A stretch of DNA of 9,144 bases from Fibrobacter sp. UBA1313 (lineage in GTDB: Bacteria > Fibrobacterota > Fibrobacteria > Fibrobacterales > Fibrobacteraceae). Shown piece after piece: positions 1 to 6,034 of this stretch. How positions within the stretch are numbered: the first letter of the stretch is position 1; the number at the start of each line of letters is the position of its first letter. Below the pieces are notes generated by a model that had not been told where the DNA came from, searched no databases, and saw only the letters and a program-made list of their open reading frames with translations. Made by a program: the position numbers and the translations under genes. The stretch is from assembly GCA_002307115.1 (NCBI GenBank), contig DBTP01000101.1:1-9144 (forward strand), given 5' to 3'.

Positions 1-695
1 TTGTAGAATTTCTCTCCGCCCCACAGGCTCCAGAAAAGACTCATGCCCCGCACCTGGACCGCGGATTTCGACCGGGCGCCAATGATCCGATTTCCACTGA
101 CTTTCAGTTCTCCATAATACGGAACAGGTCCGTTGCCCGGGTTGGTCAATTCCCCGCCTGAACCGGAGCCATTGCAGGCTTTTGCCGTTTTTCCGATGGA
201 TGCCCAAGCGATACGTGCAGAAGCGTTGTTCCCGCCAAGATCCATGTAGAACCTGAGCCCGGAAACTGCTGCGTCACAATAGTGCAAGGTGATGGCCTCG
301 CCGTTTGCTGTCGTATGTTCCAGATAGCTGCCACTAAATTCAATTCTGTCGCTCATGTAATCCGTATAAGGATCCGCCGACATGCCGAGACCCACCGCGA
401 TATTTCCCGATGCGCGGGTGGCCCCCCACTCCATCGTATATTCATAGCCCGGCTCCAGAGTGATGCCGTCCTGATATAACTTCACATCCCATGAATTTAC
501 ACCACCATCCTTGATGTTCATATTGACGAAGGAACCCCACTCATCGGAGCCCGCCACCGCCGTAAATCCAGTTCCTTGGGTACTCCAGCCCGAAAGACCG
601 GACTTGAAATCATTATTGACGAGCACTTGTTCTGCGAAAATTGATGGGGCAATGCACCCCAGAATCAACAGAGTTTGCTGAATGATTGTTTTCAT
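1..695 (-). CDS. Secreted CBM4/9-like plus GH5 endoglucanase, 3' end missing
   Basis: This open frame enters at ATG 695 and runs off the left edge after 231 codons, so it is only the N-terminal part. An AGGAG lies 6 bases before the ATG. Residues 1-21 look like a type I signal peptide ending in IFA. Residues about 22-171 resemble a CBM4/9-type beta-sandwich: it opens with NNDFKSGLSGW, contains the W-D-V-K-L-Y-Q-D-G-I strand (69-78) and has further aromatic residues. A Gly/Ser/Pro-rich linker follows (175-192). From 193 the sequence matches the start of the neighbouring GH5 domain: G-L-VSG, then RGMSLFWS (216-223) and FY. The likely role is hydrolysis of beta-1,4-glucan outside the cytoplasm. 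The catalytic glutamates would lie beyond the window, so GH5 activity is inferred from the N-terminal match. The gene starts 16 bases after the upstream GH5 gene and is probably cotranscribed with it. An ILGC at residues 11-14 could be misread as a lipobox, but the hydrophobic stretch before it is short. Confidence 0.87.
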   Translation of the reverse strand, partial: MKTIIQQTLLILGCIAPSIFAEQVLVNNDFKSGLSGWSTQGTGFTAVAGSDEWGSFVNMNIKDGGVNSWDVKLYQDGITLEPGYEYTMEWGATRASGNIAVGLGMSADPYTDYMSDRIEFSGSYLEHTTANGEAITLHYCDAAVSGLRFYMDLGGNNASARIAWASIGKTAKACNGSGSGGELTNPGNGPVPYYGELKVSGNRIIGARSKSAVQVRGMSLFWSLWGGEKFY

Positions 696-711
696 GATGA
701 ACTCCTACGAA

Positions 712-2226
712 TTATTGCATTTCGCGGTTGAAGTGACGACCTAACAGGTCAAATTGTCTGGATGCGGAGGGAAGTTTCAGTCCCGATTTCTTGGGGGCAT
801 TTTTAATCCCTGCGGATCCATATCCTATGTCGATGTAATTGAGGTTATACAAAGCTTCTCCAGCGACTCCAAGAAAATCAAGGCGCAGCGTATGAAGTCC
901 CGCAGGCAATGTTAAAGACCCTGTAGCATCAGACCAAACTTGCCATCCTCCGGTGACGGGGATATCCAACTGAAGTTTTTCGGTACCATCCACGGAAATC
1001 CGGAGTGAGCCTAGAGTGGTTTCGGAGGCGAACCTCACGGAGATGGGGTAGGTTTTTGCTTCGGAAACGAGGATTGTATATTCTGCGTAATCGCCATTCT
1101 CGATATACCCGACATTGCGATCTCCTTCGCTGTCCTCGGTTTTTTCCACCTGGATACCCGATTGGGTGACATAGGCTTCCGCTTCAAGCCGCCCGGGAAG
1201 CGGGATGGTATCCGGAGGGATTTCCTCATTTTCTGGGGTGACCCATGTTCCATCGGCCATTCCCCGCAAATAACTGCGAATAAAGAGACCCGCAGTGGTA
1301 AGGTCCGTGGTATCCCAAGCGCCCATTGAAGAAGCACCCGGAAGCAACACGGCAGAGGGTTCGTCTTTGTCATTCACGGACCACATTGCAGAACTGATTT
1401 GGTTTTCTTTTAACCAATCCATCCAAGCCATGACCTGATCGATATCTACGGGATTGGTGTAATCGCTTTTCAGATAACCCGCATCCCAAATGCCCCACTC
1501 GGTCACAAACAGCGGAAGCCCCGCATCAATTGCCTTATCTGCAATATCGCGCAAAGACTGTCCGTGAGTTCCGACGTAGAAATGCAAGGTGTAGGCAACG
1601 TTCGGGTCTTGAATGGTATTCCCGATCACATCATCGACGCGCTGGGACCACGCTCGCGTTCCCACCACAATGAGATTATCCGTGTCATACTTCCGGATTT
1701 CAGGAATGACGGCTTCGGCATAGGGCTTGATATGCTTGAGCCATAAAGCGGTATCGAGAGGTTCGTTCCAAATTTCCCAGATCACATTGGGAAGATCCTT
1801 ATACTTTTTCGCCATTTCTCCGAAGAACGCCTTCGCTTCTGCGGTATGAAGATTCGCGGTGTGATCGTGCCAATCGATAATTACATAGATTCCGTTGCGG
1901 ACGGCGGCATTCACGATGGTGTCCACGCGGGCTTTTTCCGCAGCAGAGTCCACGAGGTATCCTGTATTGGTTCCATCTACGCCCATGGCCGCACGAATCA
2001 GATTGATTTTCCAATCCTGAACGAGCCAGTCTACGTTTTTTCCGTTGTAGAAGGACGTAGACCATTGGCTCCAGAATAAACTCATGCCGCGCAAAGTCAC
2101 AACATCGCCATTTTTGTCCACGATTTTTGATCCGCTGACTTGAAGGCGCCCGTGTTCCTGGACTGGGGTTGCTGAGAATGCAAGTGCGAACCCAAGCAAA
2201 AAAAGAAGAGAAAAAAGTCGAATCAT
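712..2226 (-). CDS. Secreted GH5 (subfamily 2-like) endoglucanase with C-terminal CBM6
   Basis: A 504-residue secreted endo-beta-1,4-glucanase. I chose ATG 2226 because GAGG lies 5 bases upstream and a clean signal peptide begins there (MIRLFSLLFLLGFALAFSA). An upstream in-frame ATG at 2280 would add 18 polar residues before it. Residues about 26-325 form the GH5 barrel and closely resemble Bacillus Cel5A-type enzymes: RGMSLFWS (46-53), VIIDWHDH (115-122), EIWNEP with acid/base E155, ALHFY-like TLHFYVGTHGQ (213-223) and VTEWG with nucleophile E243. A Pro/Glu-rich linker (330-344) leads to a CBM6 (about 345-468) with EAEAY, ENGDYAEY and TGGWQVW. The basic tail (472-504) contains FDLLGRHF, like the end of type IX secretion sorting tails, but it stops soon after. 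It is probably the first gene of a two-gene GH5 unit. The fold and activity are well supported; the exact substrate (cellulose, mixed-linkage glucan or another beta-glucan) is not. Confidence 0.95.
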   Translation of the reverse strand: MIRLFSLLFLLGFALAFSATPVQEHGRLQVSGSKIVDKNGDVVTLRGMSLFWSQWSTSFYNGKNVDWLVQDWKINLIRAAMGVDGTNTGYLVDSAAEKARVDTIVNAAVRNGIYVIIDWHDHTANLHTAEAKAFFGEMAKKYKDLPNVIWEIWNEPLDTALWLKHIKPYAEAVIPEIRKYDTDNLIVVGTRAWSQRVDDVIGNTIQDPNVAYTLHFYVGTHGQSLRDIADKAIDAGLPLFVTEWGIWDAGYLKSDYTNPVDIDQVMAWMDWLKENQISSAMWSVNDKDEPSAVLLPGASSMGAWDTTDLTTAGLFIRSYLRGMADGTWVTPENEEIPPDTIPLPGRLEAEAYVTQSGIQVEKTEDSEGDRNVGYIENGDYAEYTILVSEAKTYPISVRFASETTLGSLRISVDGTEKLQLDIPVTGGWQVWSDATGSLTLPAGLHTLRLDFLGVAGEALYNLNYIDIGYGSAGIKNAPKKSGLKLPSASRQFDLLGRHFNREMQ

Positions 2227-2250
2227 AAGAGCCTCGAATGAGAGATGGTT

Positions 2251-2326
2251 TTCTCTAAAACTATTGCGTAGGCAAACCATTACTTCAGTCCCCCATAAAC
2301 CTGAGGAAAACGAAATTTTTAGAGAA
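2251..2326. repeat. 10-bp perfect inverted repeat upstream of the GH5 gene
   Basis: TTCTCTAAAA (2251-2260) and its exact complement TTTTAGAGAA (2317-2326) flank 56 bases in the leader or promoter region of the GH5-CBM6 gene. This could be a pair of operator half-sites or a long-range stem. In AT-rich DNA, chance is a real alternative. I found no convincing -35/-10 pair here. Confidence 0.35.
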
Positions 2327-2409
2327 CCTGTGGCCCCCTCTTTTTTTGCTCAATTTCTGCAAAAAACAAAAGGAACTACCGCAGCAGCTCCTTTTATTTT
2401 GAGGAAAAC
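2304..2409 (-). promoter_or_regulatory. Two GTTTTCCTCA motifs upstream of the GH5 genes
   Basis: On the coding strand, GTTTTCCTCA occurs twice, with octamer cores at 2311-2304 and 2409-2402, 98 bases apart. They sit on either side of the terminator of the preceding unit and upstream of the GH5-CBM6 gene. The same octamer is found twice upstream of the TIGR02147-type gene, and I did not find it inside any gene. A shared regulator binding site is possible. The upstream copy could equally belong to the 3' untranslated end of the lipoprotein message. Confidence 0.35.
2361..2395 (-). terminator. Intrinsic terminator of the regulator-lipoprotein unit
   Basis: On the minus strand, AAAAGGAGCTGC pairs with GTAGTTCCTTTT across a TGCG loop (12 pairs including two G-U), followed by GTTTTTT. 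The hairpin occupies 2368-2395 and starts about 40 bases after the lipoprotein stop codon. It separates that unit from the GH5 genes, so the GH5 pair probably has its own promoter in 2227-2360. The plus-strand reading also forms a hairpin followed by ATTTT, but no plus-strand gene needs it. Confidence 0.85.
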
Positions 2410-2435
2410 CTTTTCTTTCAGAAAGACTTAAAAAC

Positions 2436-3644
2436 CTAAGGATCTACCCAATCCTGGAATTCCAATCCCTTGAGAATGATGTCATCGACCTGGATTTCGC
2501 CATCGGTTTCGGTTTGCCAGAACAGGTTCGTTCCTAGCCGCAACTCGTTTGCCCACGTTTGTGAGGAATCGGACTCGCAGATAAAGTCATCCAACGGAAT
2601 GTCATACTGTTGCCATTCGGACGAAAGCACCAAGGGGTGCGTCCAACGTAAGCTTTGCGAACCCAAGGAATCCTGAGTTTGCACATAAAGCACCCAGTCC
2701 CCAGTTCCGCGGGCCTTGAAGGAAACATGGGTGGCCTTGCTAAGGTTGGTGTTCACGGGCTGAGTGCTAAAATCCAGTCCGAAGTTTGCAACCGTTTTCC
2801 CTGAATCCAAAAATTGAACATGGACTCCGGCGAAAATATTCCCTTCTGAAGAATCCAACAGATCATTCAAAGAGTGCATTCCGAAATGATCCCAAGAGGC
2901 GACTCCGTCCACCGTTGCGGTTGCCCACCAATAACCGCCCACATGCATGGGGTCCCAAATTCCAAGGAGTCTTCGGTTCTCGAAATTGGTTAGCATCAAA
3001 TTCTCTGGATCGGAGAACGTGACTGAAGCGGCATCGGTCAGGGTATCAAACTGAATAGTTTCCGTCGTTTGCCCCATCTGGAGCCCCATCGATTCAATTC
3101 CCACGGGCATATAGTCCCCTTGCGGAACGGAGTCCAGCACATACTCGCCGTTGCTAGAAACTCCAGAAAAGCGCCATGGGGTACCAAACACCACAAGCTC
3201 TTGGTTCTCTTGGGATTTTATTTTCAAGGTAGCTAGGCTGTGCATAACTATAGACATTGGGTTCGCGGGGTCTGTGCCTGCGGAATCCCTTGGCTGCAAG
3301 GCCATGTGGATGCCCTGGTTTTTGTAACGGGCAAGTAGGAACATTTTGGATTCTGTCACTTGGAGAAGAACGACCCCTAAACTATCTGTTTCGGCGGAAT
3401 CGACGACAACGTTCTCATGGGCCTCAATTCGTGAAGCCCAAGATTCACCAGCGACCAAAAATACTTTGGTTTTCCCCAGTGCCATTCCAGAGGAATCGGT
3501 GAGGCGCACGGCAATGTTTGCTTCAATTCCGTTAGGGATTTCAATGCCTCCACCCCGGCGACTTTGATCGTCTACGGGGTTTCCACAGGCTTGGAGGATC
3601 AAAGCGACTGCGACAAGCCCAATTTCGTAAAAATGATTTTTCAT
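2436..3644 (-). CDS. Lipoprotein with C-terminal carbohydrate-binding-like domain
   Basis: A 402-residue predicted lipoprotein. Translation from ATG 3644 gives a short lipoprotein signal with the lipobox L17-Q18-A19-C20; the longer in-frame start at 3701 would bury it. The ATG overlaps the stop of the upstream gene as ATGA, and GGTGG lies 7 bases upstream. After a Gly-rich spacer, residues about 41-116 and 136-210 look like two small carboxypeptidase-regulatory/transthyretin-like beta domains (for example NGEYVLDSVPQGDYMPV, 165-181). Residues about 219-394 resemble a CBM11/CIA30-type galactose-binding-like beta-sandwich: NFENRR start, KATHVSFKARGTGDW (303-317), WQQYDIPLDDF (344-354) and a closing GEIQVDDIILKG. 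I see no catalytic motif. The context next to a regulator and cellulases suggests glycan binding or sensing at the cell surface, which is inference. Domain names rest on pattern recognition only. Confidence 0.85.
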   Translation of the reverse strand: MKNHFYEIGLVAVALILQACGNPVDDQSRRGGGIEIPNGIEANIAVRLTDSSGMALGKTKVFLVAGESWASRIEAHENVVVDSAETDSLGVVLLQVTESKMFLLARYKNQGIHMALQPRDSAGTDPANPMSIVMHSLATLKIKSQENQELVVFGTPWRFSGVSSNGEYVLDSVPQGDYMPVGIESMGLQMGQTTETIQFDTLTDAASVTFSDPENLMLTNFENRRLLGIWDPMHVGGYWWATATVDGVASWDHFGMHSLNDLLDSSEGNIFAGVHVQFLDSGKTVANFGLDFSTQPVNTNLSKATHVSFKARGTGDWVLYVQTQDSLGSQSLRWTHPLVLSSEWQQYDIPLDDFICESDSSQTWANELRLGTNLFWQTETDGEIQVDDIILKGLEFQDWVDP

Positions 3645-4486
3645 GGGGCATCCACCGGGTTTGAGACAGGAAACAATGAAATGTTCATCTGATAAACACA
3701 ATCGGCCTGCTGATCCGCCTGCACCATCGCTAGAATTTCTTTGCGCAGGAGCTGAATACTTTGTTGAATTTTATGAAAGGTATCTTTTCCCATACTCAAC
3801 GTCAATGTGGAAATGTCGCGATCTTCCACGGCGATTTCAACGAGAGCTTGTTGCGCCATCTCAATAGTCTGGGATTGAAAGTTACGGGCGGCCACACTTC
3901 TCCAGCCTTCTCCAAAGGTGAGTAAAGTCTCTGTGGGCTCCCAGAATCCTTTGGGATTTTTCCGGATGAGGTCAATGCCATGCAAAACTTGCACCGCTTC
4001 TTTGGCCTCCACCGCCGTAATAGCGGGTCGAACCAGTTTTCCAAGGGCGGCCCAGTCCTCATTAAAATCATGAAGCCGGAGAATTTCAAGAACAATGGGG
4101 TAGAACCACTTCTCGCAAATCCGGTATTGTGCAGGGACGAGCTTTTTATTGGAAATCCGCATCAGGGCCACCATGCGGTCGAGATACATTTTCTTCTGCC
4201 GATAGGTTGGCTCTTGATTGTAGTGAACAAGATTGACGAAAAATTCCCGCTCGCGCTCTTCCAAGTAAAAGCATTCTGCAAGACGCTCGATCTTGGCTTC
4301 AGGAACCGTTTTGGCTCCACTCAGAATCAGGCTCACATGCCCCTTGCTCTTCAAATCCAATTTCTGGGCTACGTATTCGAGAGTAAAAAAAGGCTTCTGG
4401 GTTTTCAACCATTTTTGACGGACTTTCAGGAATTCCCGAAAGTCGAAATAGCCAAAAACCGAGGGCGGTGTCACTGAAGGTTGCAT
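3641..4486 (-). CDS. TIGR02147/DUF4423-type HTH regulatory protein
   Basis: A 281-residue cytoplasmic protein matching the TIGR02147 family, known as a paralogous family of Fibrobacter succinogenes with unclear function. It begins with the typical VFGYFDFREFL (10-20). A Xre-like helix-turn-helix follows at about 34-72: FTLEYVAQKL, a recognition-helix region around KGHVSLILSG, then the AECFYLEEREREFF segment. The rest (about 80-270) is the helical DUF4423-like region, including YRQKKMYLDRM. There is no signal peptide or membrane segment. The start at 4486 has no visible Shine-Dalgarno; the upstream bases are AT-rich with a TATTAT 9 bases away, so the message may have a very short leader. Its TGA shares ATGA with the lipoprotein start, implying coupled translation. 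Two GTTTTCCT motifs lie upstream. DNA binding is supported by the HTH pattern; targets and signal are unknown. Confidence 0.9.
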   Translation of the reverse strand: MQPSVTPPSVFGYFDFREFLKVRQKWLKTQKPFFTLEYVAQKLDLKSKGHVSLILSGAKTVPEAKIERLAECFYLEEREREFFVNLVHYNQEPTYRQKKMYLDRMVALMRISNKKLVPAQYRICEKWFYPIVLEILRLHDFNEDWAALGKLVRPAITAVEAKEAVQVLHGIDLIRKNPKGFWEPTETLLTFGEGWRSVAARNFQSQTIEMAQQALVEIAVEDRDISTLTLSMGKDTFHKIQQSIQLLRKEILAMVQADQQADCVYQMNISLFPVSNPVDAP

Positions 4487-4495
4487 TTCTGAAAT

Positions 4496-4501
4496 ATAAT
4501 A
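4496..4501 (-). promoter_or_regulatory. Possible -10 element of the TIGR02147-type gene
   Basis: TATTAT on the minus strand ends 9 bases before the ATG at 4486. If used, transcription would start only a few bases before the start codon, giving a nearly leaderless message and explaining the missing Shine-Dalgarno. No good -35 is visible at 16-18 bases, and the DNA here is generally AT-rich, so this is weak. Confidence 0.3.
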
Positions 4502-4503
4502 TC

Positions 4504-4574
4504 AGGAAAACCTAAAAGTCGATTTTGACTAAATATTTTGATTTTTGCCTTTTCTTTGCAAATTTAAGGAAAAC
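4504..4574 (-). promoter_or_regulatory. Two GTTTTCCT motifs upstream of the TIGR02147-type gene
   Basis: On the coding strand, GTTTTCCTGA (core 4511-4504) and GTTTTCCTTA (core 4574-4567) lie 63 bases apart, about six helical turns, 18 and 81 bases upstream of the ATG. The nearer copy abuts the possible -10 element. Together with the two copies upstream of the GH5 gene they fit GTTTTCCTNA. An autoregulatory binding site is one possible reading. Confidence 0.4.
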
Positions 4575-4769
4575 TATTGATCGGAAATGACCCATTCTAA
4601 AAAGTCAATTTGAGGTTCAGCGAGCCAAAATGTCAAACGATGCCGAAAAAATACGGTTCCGTTCTGAAAATCTGACGAAGAAAGGTGACGAAGGGCGGAA
4701 ACGCAGCCACGAAGTGAGTCGAGCAAAGCGAGGTCGCAGACCGAACGGAGTAACGCGTTCTCCAGCCAT
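4575..4769. other. Non-coding spacer with a purine-rich, GC-richer block
   Basis: This is most of the gap between the TIGR02147-type gene and the fabV terminator. About 4575-4620 is AT-rich leader. About 4680-4760 is a plus-strand purine-rich block built from short GAAG, GAG and GCGAG units, with a small GGTC-GCA-GACC inverted repeat at 4732-4742. Frames stay open on both strands, but none has a good ribosome-binding site or a recognisable product. It may be an interspersed intergenic repeat; no second copy lies in the window. Confidence 0.4.
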
Positions 4770-4798
4770 AAAAAAAGAGGCGGTTGCCCGTCTCTTTT
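4770..4798 (-). terminator. Intrinsic terminator of the acyl-CoA synthetase-fabF-fabV operon
   Basis: On the minus strand, AAAAGAG-A-CGG pairs with CCG-C-CTCTTTT across a GCAA (GNRA) loop and runs into a continuous T tract. It starts 20 bases after the fabV stop. There is one A-C mismatch in the stem. Confidence 0.9.
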
Positions 4799-4818
4799 GT
4801 CTGTTTAACACAAAAGGT

Positions 4819-6015
4819 TTAGATGGTATCCATGCGGGGGACATCGGCGGTGTAGTCCACACCCTTGACATCAAAACCGTTGATGGCGAGAAAATCGTGA
4901 CGATAACCTTCGAGATCTCCGAGTTTCCCGAGGTTTTCTTCGGTCACGGAAGGCATCAATCGCGCCACTTCATTTTGTACTTCGGGATCCATTTCCAGTT
5001 CATCAATGCGAATGAGACGTTTTTCATCGACAGGTACCGGGCCATCGGTGTAGAGGCGTTCCGCAAAAAGGCGATCTATTTGTTCAATACAACCTTCATG
5101 GGTCCTCTTGGCTTTCATTATTTTGAAGAGCAAAGAAAGGTAGAGAGGAATCACGGGGATAACGCCGCTGGAACGAGTTACGAGGCCTTTATTGATAGAG
5201 ACAAAAGCTTCCCCGCCGACTTTCTGTTGAAGCAAAACGTTGAGCTTATTCGATGTTTGTTCCAAGTGTTTTTTGGCGCCACCGATAGTGCCGTCGCGGT
5301 AAATAGCGTGAGAAAGATCGGGGCCAATGTAAGAGTAGGCAACGGTTTTGCAACCCTTCGAAAGAACGCCCGCTTCAGAAAGTTTTGAAATCCAGAGTTC
5401 CCAGTCTTCACCCCCCATGACCTTGACGGTTTGGCGGGCTTCTTCTGCGTTCGCGCCTTCGGCAGTAATCGTGCAGAGTTTACCAGAGGCGATGTCAAAG
5501 CTGTTGCCGACATAGGATTCGCCGAGGGGCTTGAGAACGGAGCGGTAGAGTTCGCCGGTCACAGGATCGGTACGCACAGGGCTTGCGAGGCTATAAATTA
5601 TAAGATCAAAAGAGCCGCCCATTTCTTTAATAGCATCAATGACTTTTTGGCGCATAGCGTTAGAGAATGCGTCGCCATTCAGCGTAATGGTTTTGAGGCC
5701 TGCTGCTGTGGCCGCGCGGTCAAAGGCCATATTGTTATACCAGCCAGGGGTTCCGCTCTTCACTTCGGTTCCTTCTTTTTCAAAAGAAACGCCGATCGTA
5801 TTGGCGCCGAATTCAAAAGCGGCGGTAATGCGGCTTGCAAGGCCGTAACCTGTGGAGCAACCGAGGACAAGAACTGTTTTTGGTTTTTCTTTGGGAGTGC
5901 TGCGTTTTTGAGCTTGAGCGCGAACGTAATTAATCTGGTTTTCCACTTCTTTGCCACAGCCCACGGGATGGGCGTTAAGGCAAATGTTACTACGGATAAG
6001 CGGTTTAATAATCAT
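4819..6015 (-). CDS. fabV: FabV/TER-type trans-2-enoyl-ACP (CoA) reductase
   Basis: A 398-residue reductase, the usual length for FabV. It reduces trans-2-enoyl thioesters with NAD(P)H, the last step of each fatty-acid elongation cycle; relatives called TER act on crotonyl-CoA. The N-terminus MIIKPLIRSNICLNAHPVGC is typical. The dinucleotide-binding loop is VLGCSTGYGLASR (50-62). The active-site Y-x8-K is Y239 to K248 in IYRDGTIGGAK, preceded by VAYSYIGP (225-232). The C-terminal part carries GYRHDFLAINGFDVKGVDY (370-388). AAGGA lies 10 bases before the ATG and the gene begins 19 bases after fabF, so it is the last gene of the operon. FabV enzymes are poorly sensitive to triclosan, unlike FabI; this is family knowledge. 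Whether ACP or CoA thioesters are the main substrate cannot be told from sequence. Confidence 0.97.
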   Translation of the reverse strand: MIIKPLIRSNICLNAHPVGCGKEVENQINYVRAQAQKRSTPKEKPKTVLVLGCSTGYGLASRITAAFEFGANTIGVSFEKEGTEVKSGTPGWYNNMAFDRAATAAGLKTITLNGDAFSNAMRQKVIDAIKEMGGSFDLIIYSLASPVRTDPVTGELYRSVLKPLGESYVGNSFDIASGKLCTITAEGANAEEARQTVKVMGGEDWELWISKLSEAGVLSKGCKTVAYSYIGPDLSHAIYRDGTIGGAKKHLEQTSNKLNVLLQQKVGGEAFVSINKGLVTRSSGVIPVIPLYLSLLFKIMKAKRTHEGCIEQIDRLFAERLYTDGPVPVDEKRLIRIDELEMDPEVQNEVARLMPSVTEENLGKLGDLEGYRHDFLAINGFDVKGVDYTADVPRMDTI

Positions 6016-6034
6016 ATTCAGTGATTCCTTTATT

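Noticed and set aside
11..14. Plus-strand or tandem-repeat signals such as CRISPR arrays, tRNA or transposon ends anywhere in the window
   Set aside because: Reading through the spacers showed no repeat-spacer pattern, cloverleaf, transposase motif or terminal inverted repeats.
2227..2280. N-terminal extension of the GH5-CBM6 protein from ATG 2280
   Set aside because: It would place 18 polar and charged residues before a good signal peptide, while ATG 2226 has GAGG at the right distance.
3645..3701. N-terminal extension of the lipoprotein from ATG 3701
   Set aside because: It would bury the signal peptide and lipobox and overlap the regulator gene by 61 bases; ATG 3644 gives a normal lipoprotein start.
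3980..4477. 165-codon plus-strand open frame
   Set aside because: It is antisense to the TIGR02147-type gene; there is no ribosome-binding site or domain.
4617..4874. 85-codon minus-strand open frame over the spacer
   Set aside because: It begins inside the fabV coding region in another frame and crosses the terminator; its Arg/Phe/Ser-rich product reflects the purine-rich block.
4630..5388. 252-codon plus-strand open frame starting in the spacer
   Set aside because: Its start has no ribosome-binding site at a usable distance, it runs through the fabV terminator, and most of it is the antisense of fabV with no recognisable domain.
5431..6024. 197-codon plus-strand open frame
   Set aside because: It is antisense to fabV, whose catalytic motifs fix the true frame; the product resembles no known family.
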